40,567 nt of DNA from Bacteroidales bacterium (GTDB lineage: Bacteria > Bacteroidota > Bacteroidia > Bacteroidales > 4484-276). The stretch lies in the NCBI GenBank assembly GCA_029934065.1, contig JAOZMX010000005.1, positions 1 to 40,567 on the forward strand, read 5' to 3'. Below are positions 1 to 7,563 of this stretch, piece after piece; positions within the stretch are counted from its first letter, which is position 1; every line of letters starts with the position of its first letter. Below the pieces are notes generated by a model, which saw nothing but the letters and a program-made list of their open reading frames with translations, was not told where the DNA came from and ran no database searches. Made by a program: the position numbers and the translations under genes.

Positions 1-478
1 GGGTAACGGTATTTCCCGTTTTTGTGATCGTCTGCAATTCGTTGGTAGGGTCGGCATCGGCATCATCCTTGTTTTCCACATTTTCAGCATACAAAGCATA
101 AGGCACACTGAACAATTGCGCCGTTCCCATGGAAGTATAGTTGCTCCCCCCTGTCGGATCAATTTCAATCTCCAGATATTTGAGTCCGTTGCCCCAATCG
201 ATGGTTGAAAAATCTCCGGTAACGGGAGTTCCGTTGCCTATTTCCAGATTGATCAGCCCCATTTGATTTGTGGTTGCCGCATGCGTTTCCTTGTAAACCA
301 CAGTGCCACCCGCAGTTGCATTGTGAATGCTAATGCGAATGCTCACATTTTGATTCGGTAAAACATTTCCGTTTGCATCCCTCACCACCGACTGGTATTT
401 GAAAGCTTGTGGCGACTGGGCAACAATGGTCAAAGCCATTGCTACGACCATCAAAAGTGTCATCGTAATTCTTTTCAT
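1..478 (-). CDS. Secreted protein, N-terminal part only (runs off window edge)
   Basis: An open frame runs from ATG at 478 to the window edge, giving 159 residues without a stop. It begins with a signal peptide (MKRITMTLLMVVAMALTIVAQ) cut after the Ala-Gln region. The mature start contains FKYQSVVRDANGNVL, then RISIHN, YKETHAATTNQMGLINLEIG, TIDWGNGLKYLEIEID and FSVPYALYAENV. From memory this block is a common N-terminal module of Bacteroidetes surface proteins, whose C-terminal parts vary (tail-fibre-like, collagen-like, or with a sorting domain). That variable part is outside the window, so the function is unknown. The gene points away from the phosphate operon, from which 168 AT-rich bases separate it. 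Export is near certain; identity beyond that is open. Confidence 0.8.
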   Translation of the reverse strand, partial: MKRITMTLLMVVAMALTIVAQSPQAFKYQSVVRDANGNVLPNQNVSIRISIHNATAGGTVVYKETHAATTNQMGLINLEIGNGTPVTGDFSTIDWGNGLKYLEIEIDPTGGSNYTSMGTAQLFSVPYALYAENVENKDDADADPTNELQTITKTGNTVT

Positions 479-562
479 TTTTTTGGATTTTTATTATGTT
501 AATGAACTTAATTAATTCATTTACTGATGCAACCACCTAATAATGAACCTAAATCAGCGACA

Positions 563-570
563 CAAATATA
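563..570 (-). promoter_or_regulatory. Putative -7 box (TATATTTG) for the gene at 1-478
   Basis: Read on the minus strand this is TATATTTG, a full match to the Bacteroidetes -7 consensus TAnnTTTG. It lies about 85 bases before the start codon at 478, implying a leader of roughly 75-80 bases. No clear -33 TTTG at 19-21 bases upstream was found, so the call is tentative. Confidence 0.35.
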
Positions 571-646
571 AAAATTTATTGAAAACAATAAAAAGAACAT
601 TTTTGTTAAAAAAAGTTTTTAACCTGCACCGAAAATATAATCGCTT

Positions 647-2491
647 TTACAATTCCCTGATAAAATCGCTCAGGTTTACCCTGGGTGATACTTTCAGTTT
701 TTTGCGCAGGCGATAGCGGTTCATCTCCACACTTTTAGGCGAAATATTGAGAATGGAAGCAATTTCCTTGGAGGAAAGATTCAGCCGCAACAACACGGCA
801 AGCCGCTTTTCATTTTCCGTAATGGACGGGTATTTTTCAGACAACTTTCTCAAAAAATTGCTGTTTTGCTCGGTAAGATGCATCTGGAATTTTTCCCGGT
901 CGCGGTCAATGGAAAGGTTTTGGCTGATCATCAGCAAAAGTTTGGTGAATGCCTCTCTGGCCTCCGGATCTTTTACCGTTGACTTGACGCCGATGATCTC
1001 TTTTTTGAGCTTGCTCAAAAATTCATTTTTCTGAATGATGTTCATGGCCATGGTCACCATTTCGTTTTGCCGGAATTTCAGCTCCTTGTTCAGATCGTGC
1101 TGTTTTGTTTCGTACGCTTTCAGTGTGTTTTCCAGATGCTCGATCTTCAACAAATATTTCTTCTCCAGTTCATCAATGTTTCTGTGGTGTTTTACCTTTT
1201 GTTTCTGCAATTTGATGGTAAGCCAGATGACGAGAAGTAACAGCAAAAACGAGAGTGAGGCAAAGACAATCATGGGGAGTTCATCGGAGCATTTTTCCGT
1301 TAACATATTTTTCGTTTCAGGGATGAGTGTGCTGTCGGCCACCGGAACCGGTTTGCTTTCCATGAACGATACGGTGTCGTTTTCAAGCATTTGCGCAGCC
1401 ATGCTGTCCACTTTTTGCACATATTCGGCGATGGGACCCGGCGGCTGCGACGAGCCCACATCTTTTTTAAACACGTTGTTGACAAAGAAGAGCAAAAAGA
1501 AACTTACAAGTCCCGCAACGATAGGTGTGGCAATCCACCCGAGACTGATACTGCCGAGAATGTTGAATTTGATTTCTTTTCCTCCCTTGTAAAGACCAAT
1601 GCCGATGATGGCTCCGATGACCACCTGCGAGCTGGAAACCGGCACCAGCGGAATGGCCGGCAACCCGATGGATTGTACAGCGTCGGATAGCGCTTGTGAA
1701 GAAAAGATAAAAAGTACCAGCGCCTGTGCGAGCACCACCACGATGGCCGCTTCAGGGGTCAGCGGCATCAGTGTGTTGCCAACGGTTTCCATCACTCGTT
1801 TCGAATAGGTGATTACACCAACGGCAATGGCCACACCGCCGATAAAAAACAGTTGTTGGGTGCTGTCGAAGGCAACAAAACCAAGATCGATCAAAGGAAG
1901 GTTGATGGCTCCCGTAAAGACACCCATTACATTGGCAATGTTGTTGGCTCCGAGGCTGTAAGCACCGAAAGCTCCCACTACAACCAGCCCGAGCCTGATG
2001 TAGGCATCCCTGTAAAGCAGATGCAGCGAGATGTTTTTCAAAACCTTTTTCACCAGCATGAACAGCAAAACCGCAAAAAGTCCGCCGAGCAACGGACCGG
2101 ATATCCAGGTAGTAACGATTTTGGTCAGTGTGGATATGTCGGTGGGATTGTCGGTATAGAAATTCCACCCGATGATGGCCCCGACAATGGCTTGTGAAGT
2201 TGAAACGGGAAGTTTCAGCCGGGTCATCCAGTACACCGACAGCGCTGCAGCCAACGCAACCGTAAAAGCCGCCGCCAGTGTGGAGACGTTCCCCAGTTTT
2301 CCTAAAGTTTCGCTGGCTCCGGCACCCTGTACCACAGCGCCGATAATCACAAAAATGCTGGCGATGATTGCAGCTTTTTTGAACCTGACCATGCGCGAGC
2401 CCACTGCCGTCCCGAAAACATTGGCAGCATCGTTGGCCCCAAGCGACCAACCCAAAAACAACCCACTGGACAGATAAAAAAGTACAATCAT
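647..2491 (-). CDS. pit: Pit-family phosphate permease fused to a membrane-anchored LuxR-type DNA-binding domain
   Basis: The 614-residue protein has two parts. Residues 1-340 are a PHO4/Pit inorganic phosphate permease: the duplicated signature appears as LGANDAANVFGTAVGSR (18-33) and LGANNIANVMGVFTGA (180-195), with the paired motifs PVSTSQAIVGAIIG and PVSSSQVVIGAIIG. Residues 341-404 form a hydrophilic linker, 405-427 an additional membrane helix (VFASLSFLLLLLVIWLTIKL), and 428-500 a charged coiled coil. Residues 555-614 are a LuxR/GerE helix-turn-helix (ITENEKRLAVLLRLNLSSKE, then IASILNISPKSVEMNRYRLR). The C-terminal half matches the layout of Bacteroidetes TPR-TM-coiled-coil-LuxR regulators, with the permease in place of the TPR sensor. 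Normal Pit proteins end after the permease. The start ATG overlaps the stop of the DUF47 gene by 4 nt (ATGA). A phosphate-sensing transporter-regulator is inferred, not shown. Confidence 0.9.
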   Translation of the reverse strand: MIVLFYLSSGLFLGWSLGANDAANVFGTAVGSRMVRFKKAAIIASIFVIIGAVVQGAGASETLGKLGNVSTLAAAFTVALAAALSVYWMTRLKLPVSTSQAIVGAIIGWNFYTDNPTDISTLTKIVTTWISGPLLGGLFAVLLFMLVKKVLKNISLHLLYRDAYIRLGLVVVGAFGAYSLGANNIANVMGVFTGAINLPLIDLGFVAFDSTQQLFFIGGVAIAVGVITYSKRVMETVGNTLMPLTPEAAIVVVLAQALVLFIFSSQALSDAVQSIGLPAIPLVPVSSSQVVIGAIIGIGLYKGGKEIKFNILGSISLGWIATPIVAGLVSFFLLFFVNNVFKKDVGSSQPPGPIAEYVQKVDSMAAQMLENDTVSFMESKPVPVADSTLIPETKNMLTEKCSDELPMIVFASLSFLLLLLVIWLTIKLQKQKVKHHRNIDELEKKYLLKIEHLENTLKAYETKQHDLNKELKFRQNEMVTMAMNIIQKNEFLSKLKKEIIGVKSTVKDPEAREAFTKLLLMISQNLSIDRDREKFQMHLTEQNSNFLRKLSEKYPSITENEKRLAVLLRLNLSSKEIASILNISPKSVEMNRYRLRKKLKVSPRVNLSDFIREL

Positions 2492-3138
2492 AAATTGATC
2501 TTCATTGAAATGATGGACAACATATCGGCAAGCGTTTCGGCTTTGTCGGAAATGGTCTCGATGTGCAACGCAAAATAACGCAGGTGGATTTTCTGACTCA
2601 AATGCAGATCATCCATCTGATGAAACAATTTTCTTTTGATGTCCCTTGCAATCCTGTCGGCCTCTTTTTCGTAAAAATAAACCTTTGTCAAAATGTCTTT
2701 TACCTTGAGCGGTTCCCTGAAGAATGTCCTGACGGCGGGAAAAGTCTGTAATGCCGCCTCCACCGAAGCATTGGTAAGCCGGACGTATTCCTGCCGCAAC
2801 GATTCGGGAAAGTAGGGGATCTCCACTTCAAACTGGTAAAGGTTGTCTTTGGAAATGTCGATGATCTCATCAATTTTATCAAGCATCGCCTCGATGTTGC
2901 TGAAATTCTGCGGCAGTATGGAATGCATCAGAAACTTGTCGTCAATCTTTCGCTGCAGCTTATCGGCATTGGCTTCAAGGTATTCAATCCGTTCCAGTTT
3001 CTGGGCAAAACTCTCTTTTTCATCATTCAAATAATTGATCACGCCTTCTTTGAAAACAAGCACACCCTGTTCCACCGTGTTGATAAACTCATCAATGTCA
3101 CTGACGAGCTCTTTTACATTTTTGAAAAGCAACGACAT
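2488..3138 (-). CDS. DUF47 (PhoU-like, TIGR00153-type) protein
   Basis: This 216-residue, almost wholly helical protein matches the DUF47/PhoU-related family by length and pattern. It has long amphipathic helices, with acidic clusters such as EANADKLQRKIDDKF and YFYEKEADRIARDIKRKLF that resemble the metal-binding E/D-rich repeats of PhoU folds. Members are cytosolic, often sit beside Pit permeases and are thought to modulate them. That arrangement is seen here: it is the first gene of a two-gene operon, and its stop overlaps the permease start by 4 nt, suggesting translational coupling. A -7 box lies about 26 bases upstream of the start. The family assignment is strong; the regulatory role is inferred from neighbourhood and family. 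Confidence 0.88.
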   Translation of the reverse strand: MSLLFKNVKELVSDIDEFINTVEQGVLVFKEGVINYLNDEKESFAQKLERIEYLEANADKLQRKIDDKFLMHSILPQNFSNIEAMLDKIDEIIDISKDNLYQFEVEIPYFPESLRQEYVRLTNASVEAALQTFPAVRTFFREPLKVKDILTKVYFYEKEADRIARDIKRKLFHQMDDLHLSQKIHLRYFALHIETISDKAETLADMLSIISMKINL

Positions 3139-3163
3139 AATTTCAGAATTATAGATTTTGCCA

Positions 3164-3171
3164 CAAAGATA
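3164..3171 (-). promoter_or_regulatory. Putative -7 box (TATCTTTG) of the DUF47-pit operon
   Basis: On the minus strand the sequence is TATCTTTG, a full TAnnTTTG match, ending 26 bases before the DUF47 start codon. It implies a very short leader of about 20 bases. No convincing -33 TTTG was found at the usual distance. Confidence 0.45.
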
Positions 3172-3363
3172 ACCGATATTTGGCTACGTGATTGATGTGC
3201 AGTATGTAAGTAAAGGCAAAACCGATTTCTGTAGGGTTGATTGAGAACGTCAACGTACTGAAATCCCATAAGATAGAAACAGGTTGTAGAGGAAAGCAAG
3301 GAAGGTTTATCTGCCGGGCGACAGATTAATCCTCTTTATGTCGTAAAACAATAGAGGCGTGAT

Positions 3364-3396
3364 TTTGCTTCCGGGGTAAGATGTGTTTTAGCTTTG
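3364..3396 (+). promoter_or_regulatory. Putative promoter TTTG-N21-TAGCTTTG; decides the start of the next gene
   Basis: A -33-like TTTG (3364-3367), a 21-base spacer and a full -7 match TAGCTTTG (3389-3396) precede the gene by about 34 bases. A TTG codon at 3394 would extend the reading frame upstream, but it lies inside this -7 box and so would not be in the transcript. This favours ATG 3430 as the true start. Confidence 0.5.
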
Positions 3397-3429
3397 CAGC
3401 GATTCAAAAAAAAAATATTCTGTTCGATT

Positions 3430-4896
3430 ATGGTAAAAGAGTACATCAAAAAACATGATCAGTTGTCGCTGGAGGTCAAACTGGAGTTTCCCGTTGATAA
3501 AAAGTCGGGAAGGCAGGATGACAGCAACATCAATATGTATTTTTTTTTACCGTCGGGACTTGACATCAACAAACACAATTTCACAAAAGGGGATTTTTAC
3601 AATTCCCTGAAAACCAATATCCGGTTAACCACACCATTTTATCGGCTTCAAAACATCATTCCGGGCGATAAGAGCCCTTTCAGAAAACTTGCAAAAAGTA
3701 TCAATACGCTTTTAACATCGCCCGACAACAAAACAGTAGCCGAATACGAAATTCAGATCAAGCGCTTTTGTTCTATTTTCGGAGTTGCATTGCGCCATGC
3801 GGTCAACGAAATCATCCACGTAAAAAATGAGAATGACCGAAAAACGTTGATTGAAAATTTCACCGGGTTAATAAAAGAAATCCGCAACAGCTATCAGGAT
3901 TTGGAAAACAAAATCCATGTTAAGGATACCGAAAACAAGGTTTATTCGATTTTCAGGTCGGCTGATGAATACCAAAGTCTGTTGGTTGAAAAACATATTT
4001 TTGTCCTGGCAACCGAGCTGCAGACAACACCGGATGAAAACCGGGAAGCGCGTGCGTTGCTCGACCGGCTTGTGTTGGATGAAATGGATTACAGAACAAA
4101 AAAAGGGTATCCGTCGGTGGCCAAACCTCACCGTTCCAACGAAGATGTACTGCACCGTTCGAGCAGGTTGAAAAAATTTATCGAGAGCAACCTGTTCCTG
4201 AATACCGACACAAAAAAGGAAGGCGTTCTCGTGGAGCAGGTACTCTTTAGCATCGCTGCCGGCATCGCCATGGTCTTCGCTACGGGGGTGGCATTTGCAT
4301 CGCAACTGATCTACGGCAATCTTACGCTTCCGTTTTTTATCGCATTGGTCATCAGCTATATGTTCAAAGACCGCATCAAAGAACTCATCAGGATCTACCT
4401 CGACAAGAAACATCAAAAAATATTTTACGATTTTAAAACCAAAATTTACAACCAAAAACAAAAAAAGATCGGCTACCTGAAAGAGAGTTTTAATTTTGAA
4501 AAACATCAATTTCTGCCCGAAGAAATATTATCGGCGCGAAATAAAATGCGTGTCACCGAAATTACCGAGGAGTCGTTGGGTGAAAAGATCATTCATTATC
4601 GTACCAAGGTCAGTATTTTGAACCGCCGGAAAGATAGCGGCGATTTTACGGGAATTACCCAGATCCTTCGGTTCAACATTTTGGATTTTACCCGGAAAAT
4701 GGACGACCCCGAAAAAGAGGTTTTCATCCGGACAAGGAAAGGTTTCAAACGTGCGTTTGCCGACCGGGTTTATCATATCAATCTCATATTAACTTATTCG
4801 GACAACCGTAACACCGAACTGAAAACTTATAAATTGATCGTAAACAGAAAGGGGATCAAAAGGATTGAAAAAATAAATCCTCACGAAAAAAATTAA
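3430..4896 (+). CDS. Conserved-looking membrane protein of unknown function, two central TM helices
   Basis: I do not recognise this 488-residue protein. It has a hydrophilic N-terminal half of about 265 residues, rich in charged helices and including RFCSIFGVALRHAVNEIIHV. Two hydrophobic segments follow at roughly 270-290 (FSIAAGIAMVFATGVAFASQ) and 297-314 (LTLPFFIALVISYMF). A basic C-terminal half of about 170 residues ends in strand-like sequence. There is no signal peptide, so both soluble halves are probably cytosolic with a short hairpin in the membrane. No catalytic motif was seen. ATG 3430 is preferred over the in-frame TTG at 3394 because the latter falls in the -7 box. The gene stands alone between the divergent phosphate operon and a T9SS cargo gene. 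Confidence 0.75.
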   Translation: MVKEYIKKHDQLSLEVKLEFPVDKKSGRQDDSNINMYFFLPSGLDINKHNFTKGDFYNSLKTNIRLTTPFYRLQNIIPGDKSPFRKLAKSINTLLTSPDNKTVAEYEIQIKRFCSIFGVALRHAVNEIIHVKNENDRKTLIENFTGLIKEIRNSYQDLENKIHVKDTENKVYSIFRSADEYQSLLVEKHIFVLATELQTTPDENREARALLDRLVLDEMDYRTKKGYPSVAKPHRSNEDVLHRSSRLKKFIESNLFLNTDTKKEGVLVEQVLFSIAAGIAMVFATGVAFASQLIYGNLTLPFFIALVISYMFKDRIKELIRIYLDKKHQKIFYDFKTKIYNQKQKKIGYLKESFNFEKHQFLPEEILSARNKMRVTEITEESLGEKIIHYRTKVSILNRRKDSGDFTGITQILRFNILDFTRKMDDPEKEVFIRTRKGFKRAFADRVYHINLILTYSDNRNTELKTYKLIVNRKGIKRIEKINPHEKN

Positions 4897-4915
4897 AAAA
4901 AATTAAGGCAGGAAA

Positions 4916-4944
4916 TTTGTATATGATTTATTTTCGTACTTTTA
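4916..4944 (+). promoter_or_regulatory. Weak promoter candidate upstream of lamin-tail protein
   Basis: TTTG (4916-4919), 17 bases, then TACTTTTA (4937-4944), which matches TAnnTTTG at all but the last position. The spacer is shorter than usual. The predicted leader to ATG 4993 is about 40 bases and AT-rich. Confidence 0.3.
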
Positions 4945-4992
4945 TTGCAAATAAATTTTTATTTACCATTTACACACTAAAAACAATTACAA

Positions 4993-6258
4993 ATGAAGAA
5001 ACATTACTTTTTAATCAATGGATTATTAACAGTCGCATTGTCGTTATTTATGATGACAACGCAGGTTAACGGCCAACTTTACATCAACGAGTTCATGGCC
5101 AGCAATGATTTTGCCGTTCCCGGCCCGCAGGGTGATTTTCCCGACTGGATTGAGATTTACAATGCAGGAACGGAAGATGTCATGTTGGGAGGATATTATA
5201 TGGCTGACGATCTTACCGACCCCACTGCCATGTATCAGATTCCCGATACTTATCCCGATTCGGTAACGGTTCCAGCCGGCGGTTACATTATTTTTTATGC
5301 CAACAAAGACGAAGAAATCAGTGTATTGAACCTTGACTTCAAATTGAGTGGCAACGGTGAACAAATCGGTTTGTGGGATCCTAATCAACAGTTTCTCGAC
5401 AGCCTAACCTATCCTGCTCAATATGCCGACACATCCTACGGCCGTTATCCCGATGCCACCGACTCATGGTATTTTATGAGCGATTTCACGCCCGGCGCAC
5501 CCAACACCGATCCTAATTCCGGCCCCGGAGAAGTATCATTATTTATCAATGAGTTCATGGCCAGCAACGATTTTGCCGTTCCCGGCCCGCAGGGCGATTT
5601 TCCCGACTGGATTGAGATTTACAACGCAGGCACCGAAGATGTTATGCTGGGCGGTTATTATATGGCAGACGATCTTACCGACCCCACTGCCATGTATCAG
5701 ATTCCCGATACCTATCCCGATTCGGTTACGGTTCCTGCAGGCGGTTACATTTTGTTTTATGCCAACAAGAATGAGGAGACCAGCGTGCTGAATCTTGATT
5801 TCAAATTGAGCGGCGACGGTGAACAGATCGGTTTGTGGAGCCCCGATGAACAATTTCTCGACAGCATCACTTATCCTGCACAATACGCCGACACTTCCTA
5901 CGGCCGTTATCCCGACGCCACCGACGATTGGTTTTACATGGTGGAATATACACCGGGTGCAACCAACATTTATGTGGGCATCGAAGAAAAAGAGATGAAT
6001 GTTGCATCGGTACAGAACTTCCCGAATCCCTTCACAGGAAAAACCACCATCGGCTTCTCACTTACCGGGCCCGATCAGGTAACTATTACCGTATTTGATG
6101 TTACAGGCGCCAAAGTTGCTGTTGTGGCCAACAATCATTTTTCTGCCGGAAACCATAACATCCAGTGGGATGCCTCCGGTCTTGAAGCAGGTTACTATTT
6201 CTACCAGATAAAAACATCAACCGGTACCATTGCACGCAAATTAACGGTGATCAAATAA
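4993..6258 (+). CDS. T9SS-exported protein with two lamin-tail (LTD) domains
   Basis: A 421-residue secreted protein. A signal peptide occupies residues 1-27 (cut near VNG/Q). Two lamin-tail-like domains follow, at about 28-175 and 183-330, each starting INEFMASNDFAVPGPQGDFP and containing WIEIYNAG, the typical beginning of bacterial LTD domains. The C-terminal ~85 residues are a type A T9SS sorting domain: NFPNPFTGKTTIGFSL, then VFDVTGAKV, GLEAGYYFYQIKT and a final RKLTVIK. It should cross the outer membrane through type IX secretion, with the tail removed and the protein surface-anchored or released. LTD modules in bacteria are thought to act in binding or adhesion; the ligand is unknown. 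The two domains are almost the same at DNA level (see repeat entry). A terminator follows. Confidence 0.9.
   Translation: MKKHYFLINGLLTVALSLFMMTTQVNGQLYINEFMASNDFAVPGPQGDFPDWIEIYNAGTEDVMLGGYYMADDLTDPTAMYQIPDTYPDSVTVPAGGYIIFYANKDEEISVLNLDFKLSGNGEQIGLWDPNQQFLDSLTYPAQYADTSYGRYPDATDSWYFMSDFTPGAPNTDPNSGPGEVSLFINEFMASNDFAVPGPQGDFPDWIEIYNAGTEDVMLGGYYMADDLTDPTAMYQIPDTYPDSVTVPAGGYILFYANKNEETSVLNLDFKLSGDGEQIGLWSPDEQFLDSITYPAQYADTSYGRYPDATDDWFYMVEYTPGATNIYVGIEEKEMNVASVQNFPNPFTGKTTIGFSLTGPDQVTITVFDVTGAKVAVVANNHFSAGNHNIQWDASGLEAGYYFYQIKTSTGTIARKLTVIK
5083..5969 (+). repeat. Intragenic tandem duplication, unit 462 bp
   Basis: Copy 1 (about 5083-5507) and copy 2 (about 5545-5969) are offset by exactly 462 bases (154 codons) and align without gaps by eye. 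Roughly nine bases in ten are identical, and most differences are at third codon positions. They encode the two lamin-tail domains; a short linker (DPNSGPGEVSLF) separates them. Confidence 0.92.
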
Positions 6259-6290
6259 ACTTTTTTAAAGGAAATTTTATAAAATTAAAG

Positions 6291-6326
6291 CCATTAGGGG
6301 ATTAAGCTCTCCTAATGGTTTTTTTT
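6291..6326 (+). terminator. Rho-independent terminator of the lamin-tail gene
   Basis: An 11-bp stem, CCATTAGGGGA pairing with TCTCCTAATGG (one G-T pair), encloses a 6-base loop and runs directly into eight T residues (6319-6326). It sits 33 bases after the stop codon at 6258. Confidence 0.85.
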
Positions 6327-6337
6327 ATTACGAAAGA

Positions 6338-6393
6338 TTCGTTACGAAAAGTTCGTTACATAATATTCGTAACGAAACATTCGTTATGATCAT
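6338..6393 (+). repeat. Four-unit array with exact 14-bp period (TTCGTTAC family)
   Basis: Units begin at 6338, 6352, 6366 and 6380: TTCGTTACGAAAAG, TTCGTTACATAATA, TTCGTAACGAAACA and TTCGTTATGATCAT. A degraded unit (TTTATTACGAAAGA) at 6324-6337 may be a fifth. The core TTCGTTACGAA is itself close to palindromic. The array lies between a terminator and the ATPase start at 6411, where an operator would be expected. Function is not known. Confidence 0.75.
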
Positions 6394-6410
6394 AAAATAA
6401 TAAACGAAGC

Positions 6411-7541
6411 ATGAAATTAAATCCGTTTTTAATCAAAGGTTACGTTTCGCCCGAATATTTTTGCGACAGAAAATCAGAAACGAATAAAATCATATCAGCC
6501 ATAAAAAACGGCAGGGATTTAACATTGATCTCGCTTCGACGCATCGGAAAAACAGGCCTGATTCATCATGTGATCAATCAAAATGAGATCAAAAAAAATT
6601 ACAATGTGGTTTATTGTGACATTTATCAGGCAACCAACCTGGCAGAGATGACCCGGATATTCGGAAATGCCGTTTTTAACCAACTTGAAAAAACTTCCGA
6701 TAAAATTTTAAAAAAACTCGGGAGATTTTTTGCGGGGATTACACCTTCAATTACCATCAATCCTATTACGCTGCAAACGGATATTGACTTTAAAATTGAA
6801 AATTCCCAACAGGCAGAAACAACCATTCAACAGATTTTTTCGATGATCAGTAAGTCGGCAAAACCAACCGTGCTGATCTTCGATGAATTTCAACAAATTG
6901 AGAAATTTCCCGAAAAAAATACCGAAGCCGTGTTGCGAACGCATATCCAGCAATTGAACAACATTCATCTGATATATTCCGGAAGTAGTAAACATTTATT
7001 ATCTGCCATGTTTTCCGACCGGGACAGGCCGTTTTATCAAAGTACGCAATTGATGGAATTGGGGAAAATCGACAAAGCTGAATATTGTTCGTTTATCAGG
7101 GAGAAATTTTTGTCGGGGCATATTAATATTGATGAAAAAACGACGGAAAAAATTCTTGAGCTTACCCGGAGTCATACGTATTATGTTCAATATTTGTGCA
7201 ACAGATTATATGAAATCAATGCGGGTACAGGAAACCGGATTGATGATAAAAAGGTAACGGAAGTGTTGATTACCATTCTCCGGGAAAACGAATCCTATTA
7301 TTACGGATACCGTAATTTACTTACCGAACAACAATACACACTTTTAAAAGCCATTGGAAAACAGGATGGCGTATCACAACCGTCGTCAAAAGAATTTATC
7401 ACAAAATACAAGCTGGGCACCACCAGCACCGTTAGCGCGGCAATAAAAAGTCTCTTGAACAAAGAGCTGATATTTCGTGAAAACGGGACCTATCAAGTTT
7501 ATGATGTCTTTTTCAGCTTATGGCTTAAATTACTGAATTAG
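6411..7541 (+). CDS. AAA/STAND-like ATPase (ATPase_2 type) with C-terminal winged helix
   Basis: This 376-residue cytosolic protein has a P-loop SLRRIGKTGL (41-50), a Walker B VLIFDEF (154-160) and a sensor-like IYSGSSKH (189-195). This is the pattern of the archaeal-type ATPase_2 family (RRxGKT variant). The last ~70 residues look like a winged helix (QQYTLLKAIGKQDGVS, then STVSAAIKSLLNKELI). Such proteins are numerous and paralogous in Bacteroidetes; their targets are mostly unknown. Many relatives carry or neighbour a DUF234 nuclease-like domain, which is not seen here. The gene is alone, behind a terminator and the 14-bp repeat array, and ends 22 bases from the convergent peptidase gene. 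Family assignment is good; role unknown. Confidence 0.8.
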   Translation: MKLNPFLIKGYVSPEYFCDRKSETNKIISAIKNGRDLTLISLRRIGKTGLIHHVINQNEIKKNYNVVYCDIYQATNLAEMTRIFGNAVFNQLEKTSDKILKKLGRFFAGITPSITINPITLQTDIDFKIENSQQAETTIQQIFSMISKSAKPTVLIFDEFQQIEKFPEKNTEAVLRTHIQQLNNIHLIYSGSSKHLLSAMFSDRDRPFYQSTQLMELGKIDKAEYCSFIREKFLSGHINIDEKTTEKILELTRSHTYYVQYLCNRLYEINAGTGNRIDDKKVTEVLITILRENESYYYGYRNLLTEQQYTLLKAIGKQDGVSQPSSKEFITKYKLGTTSTVSAAIKSLLNKELIFRENGTYQVYDVFFSLWLKLLN

Positions 7542-7563
7542 ACACCGGCAAGTCCGATTATTT

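Noticed and set aside
1300-1485. Small open frames overlapping pit and other large genes on either strand
   Set aside because: They are shadows of supported genes with no start context, promoter or domain signal of their own.
645-3612. Identical 16-mer TTTTACAATTCCCTGA at the end of pit (about 645-660) and within the unknown gene (about 3597-3612)
   Set aside because: Both copies lie in coding sequence in unrelated contexts. One such match in 40 kb is not far from chance expectation, and no flanking similarity was seen.
6324-6393. Possible small CRISPR array
   Set aside because: The units are 14 bp, adjacent without spacers, and there are no cas genes in the window.
6411-7541. ATPase as part of a mobile element or defence operon
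   Set aside because: It is a single gene without nuclease partner, integrase or terminal repeats; such lone ATPases are common in Bacteroidetes.
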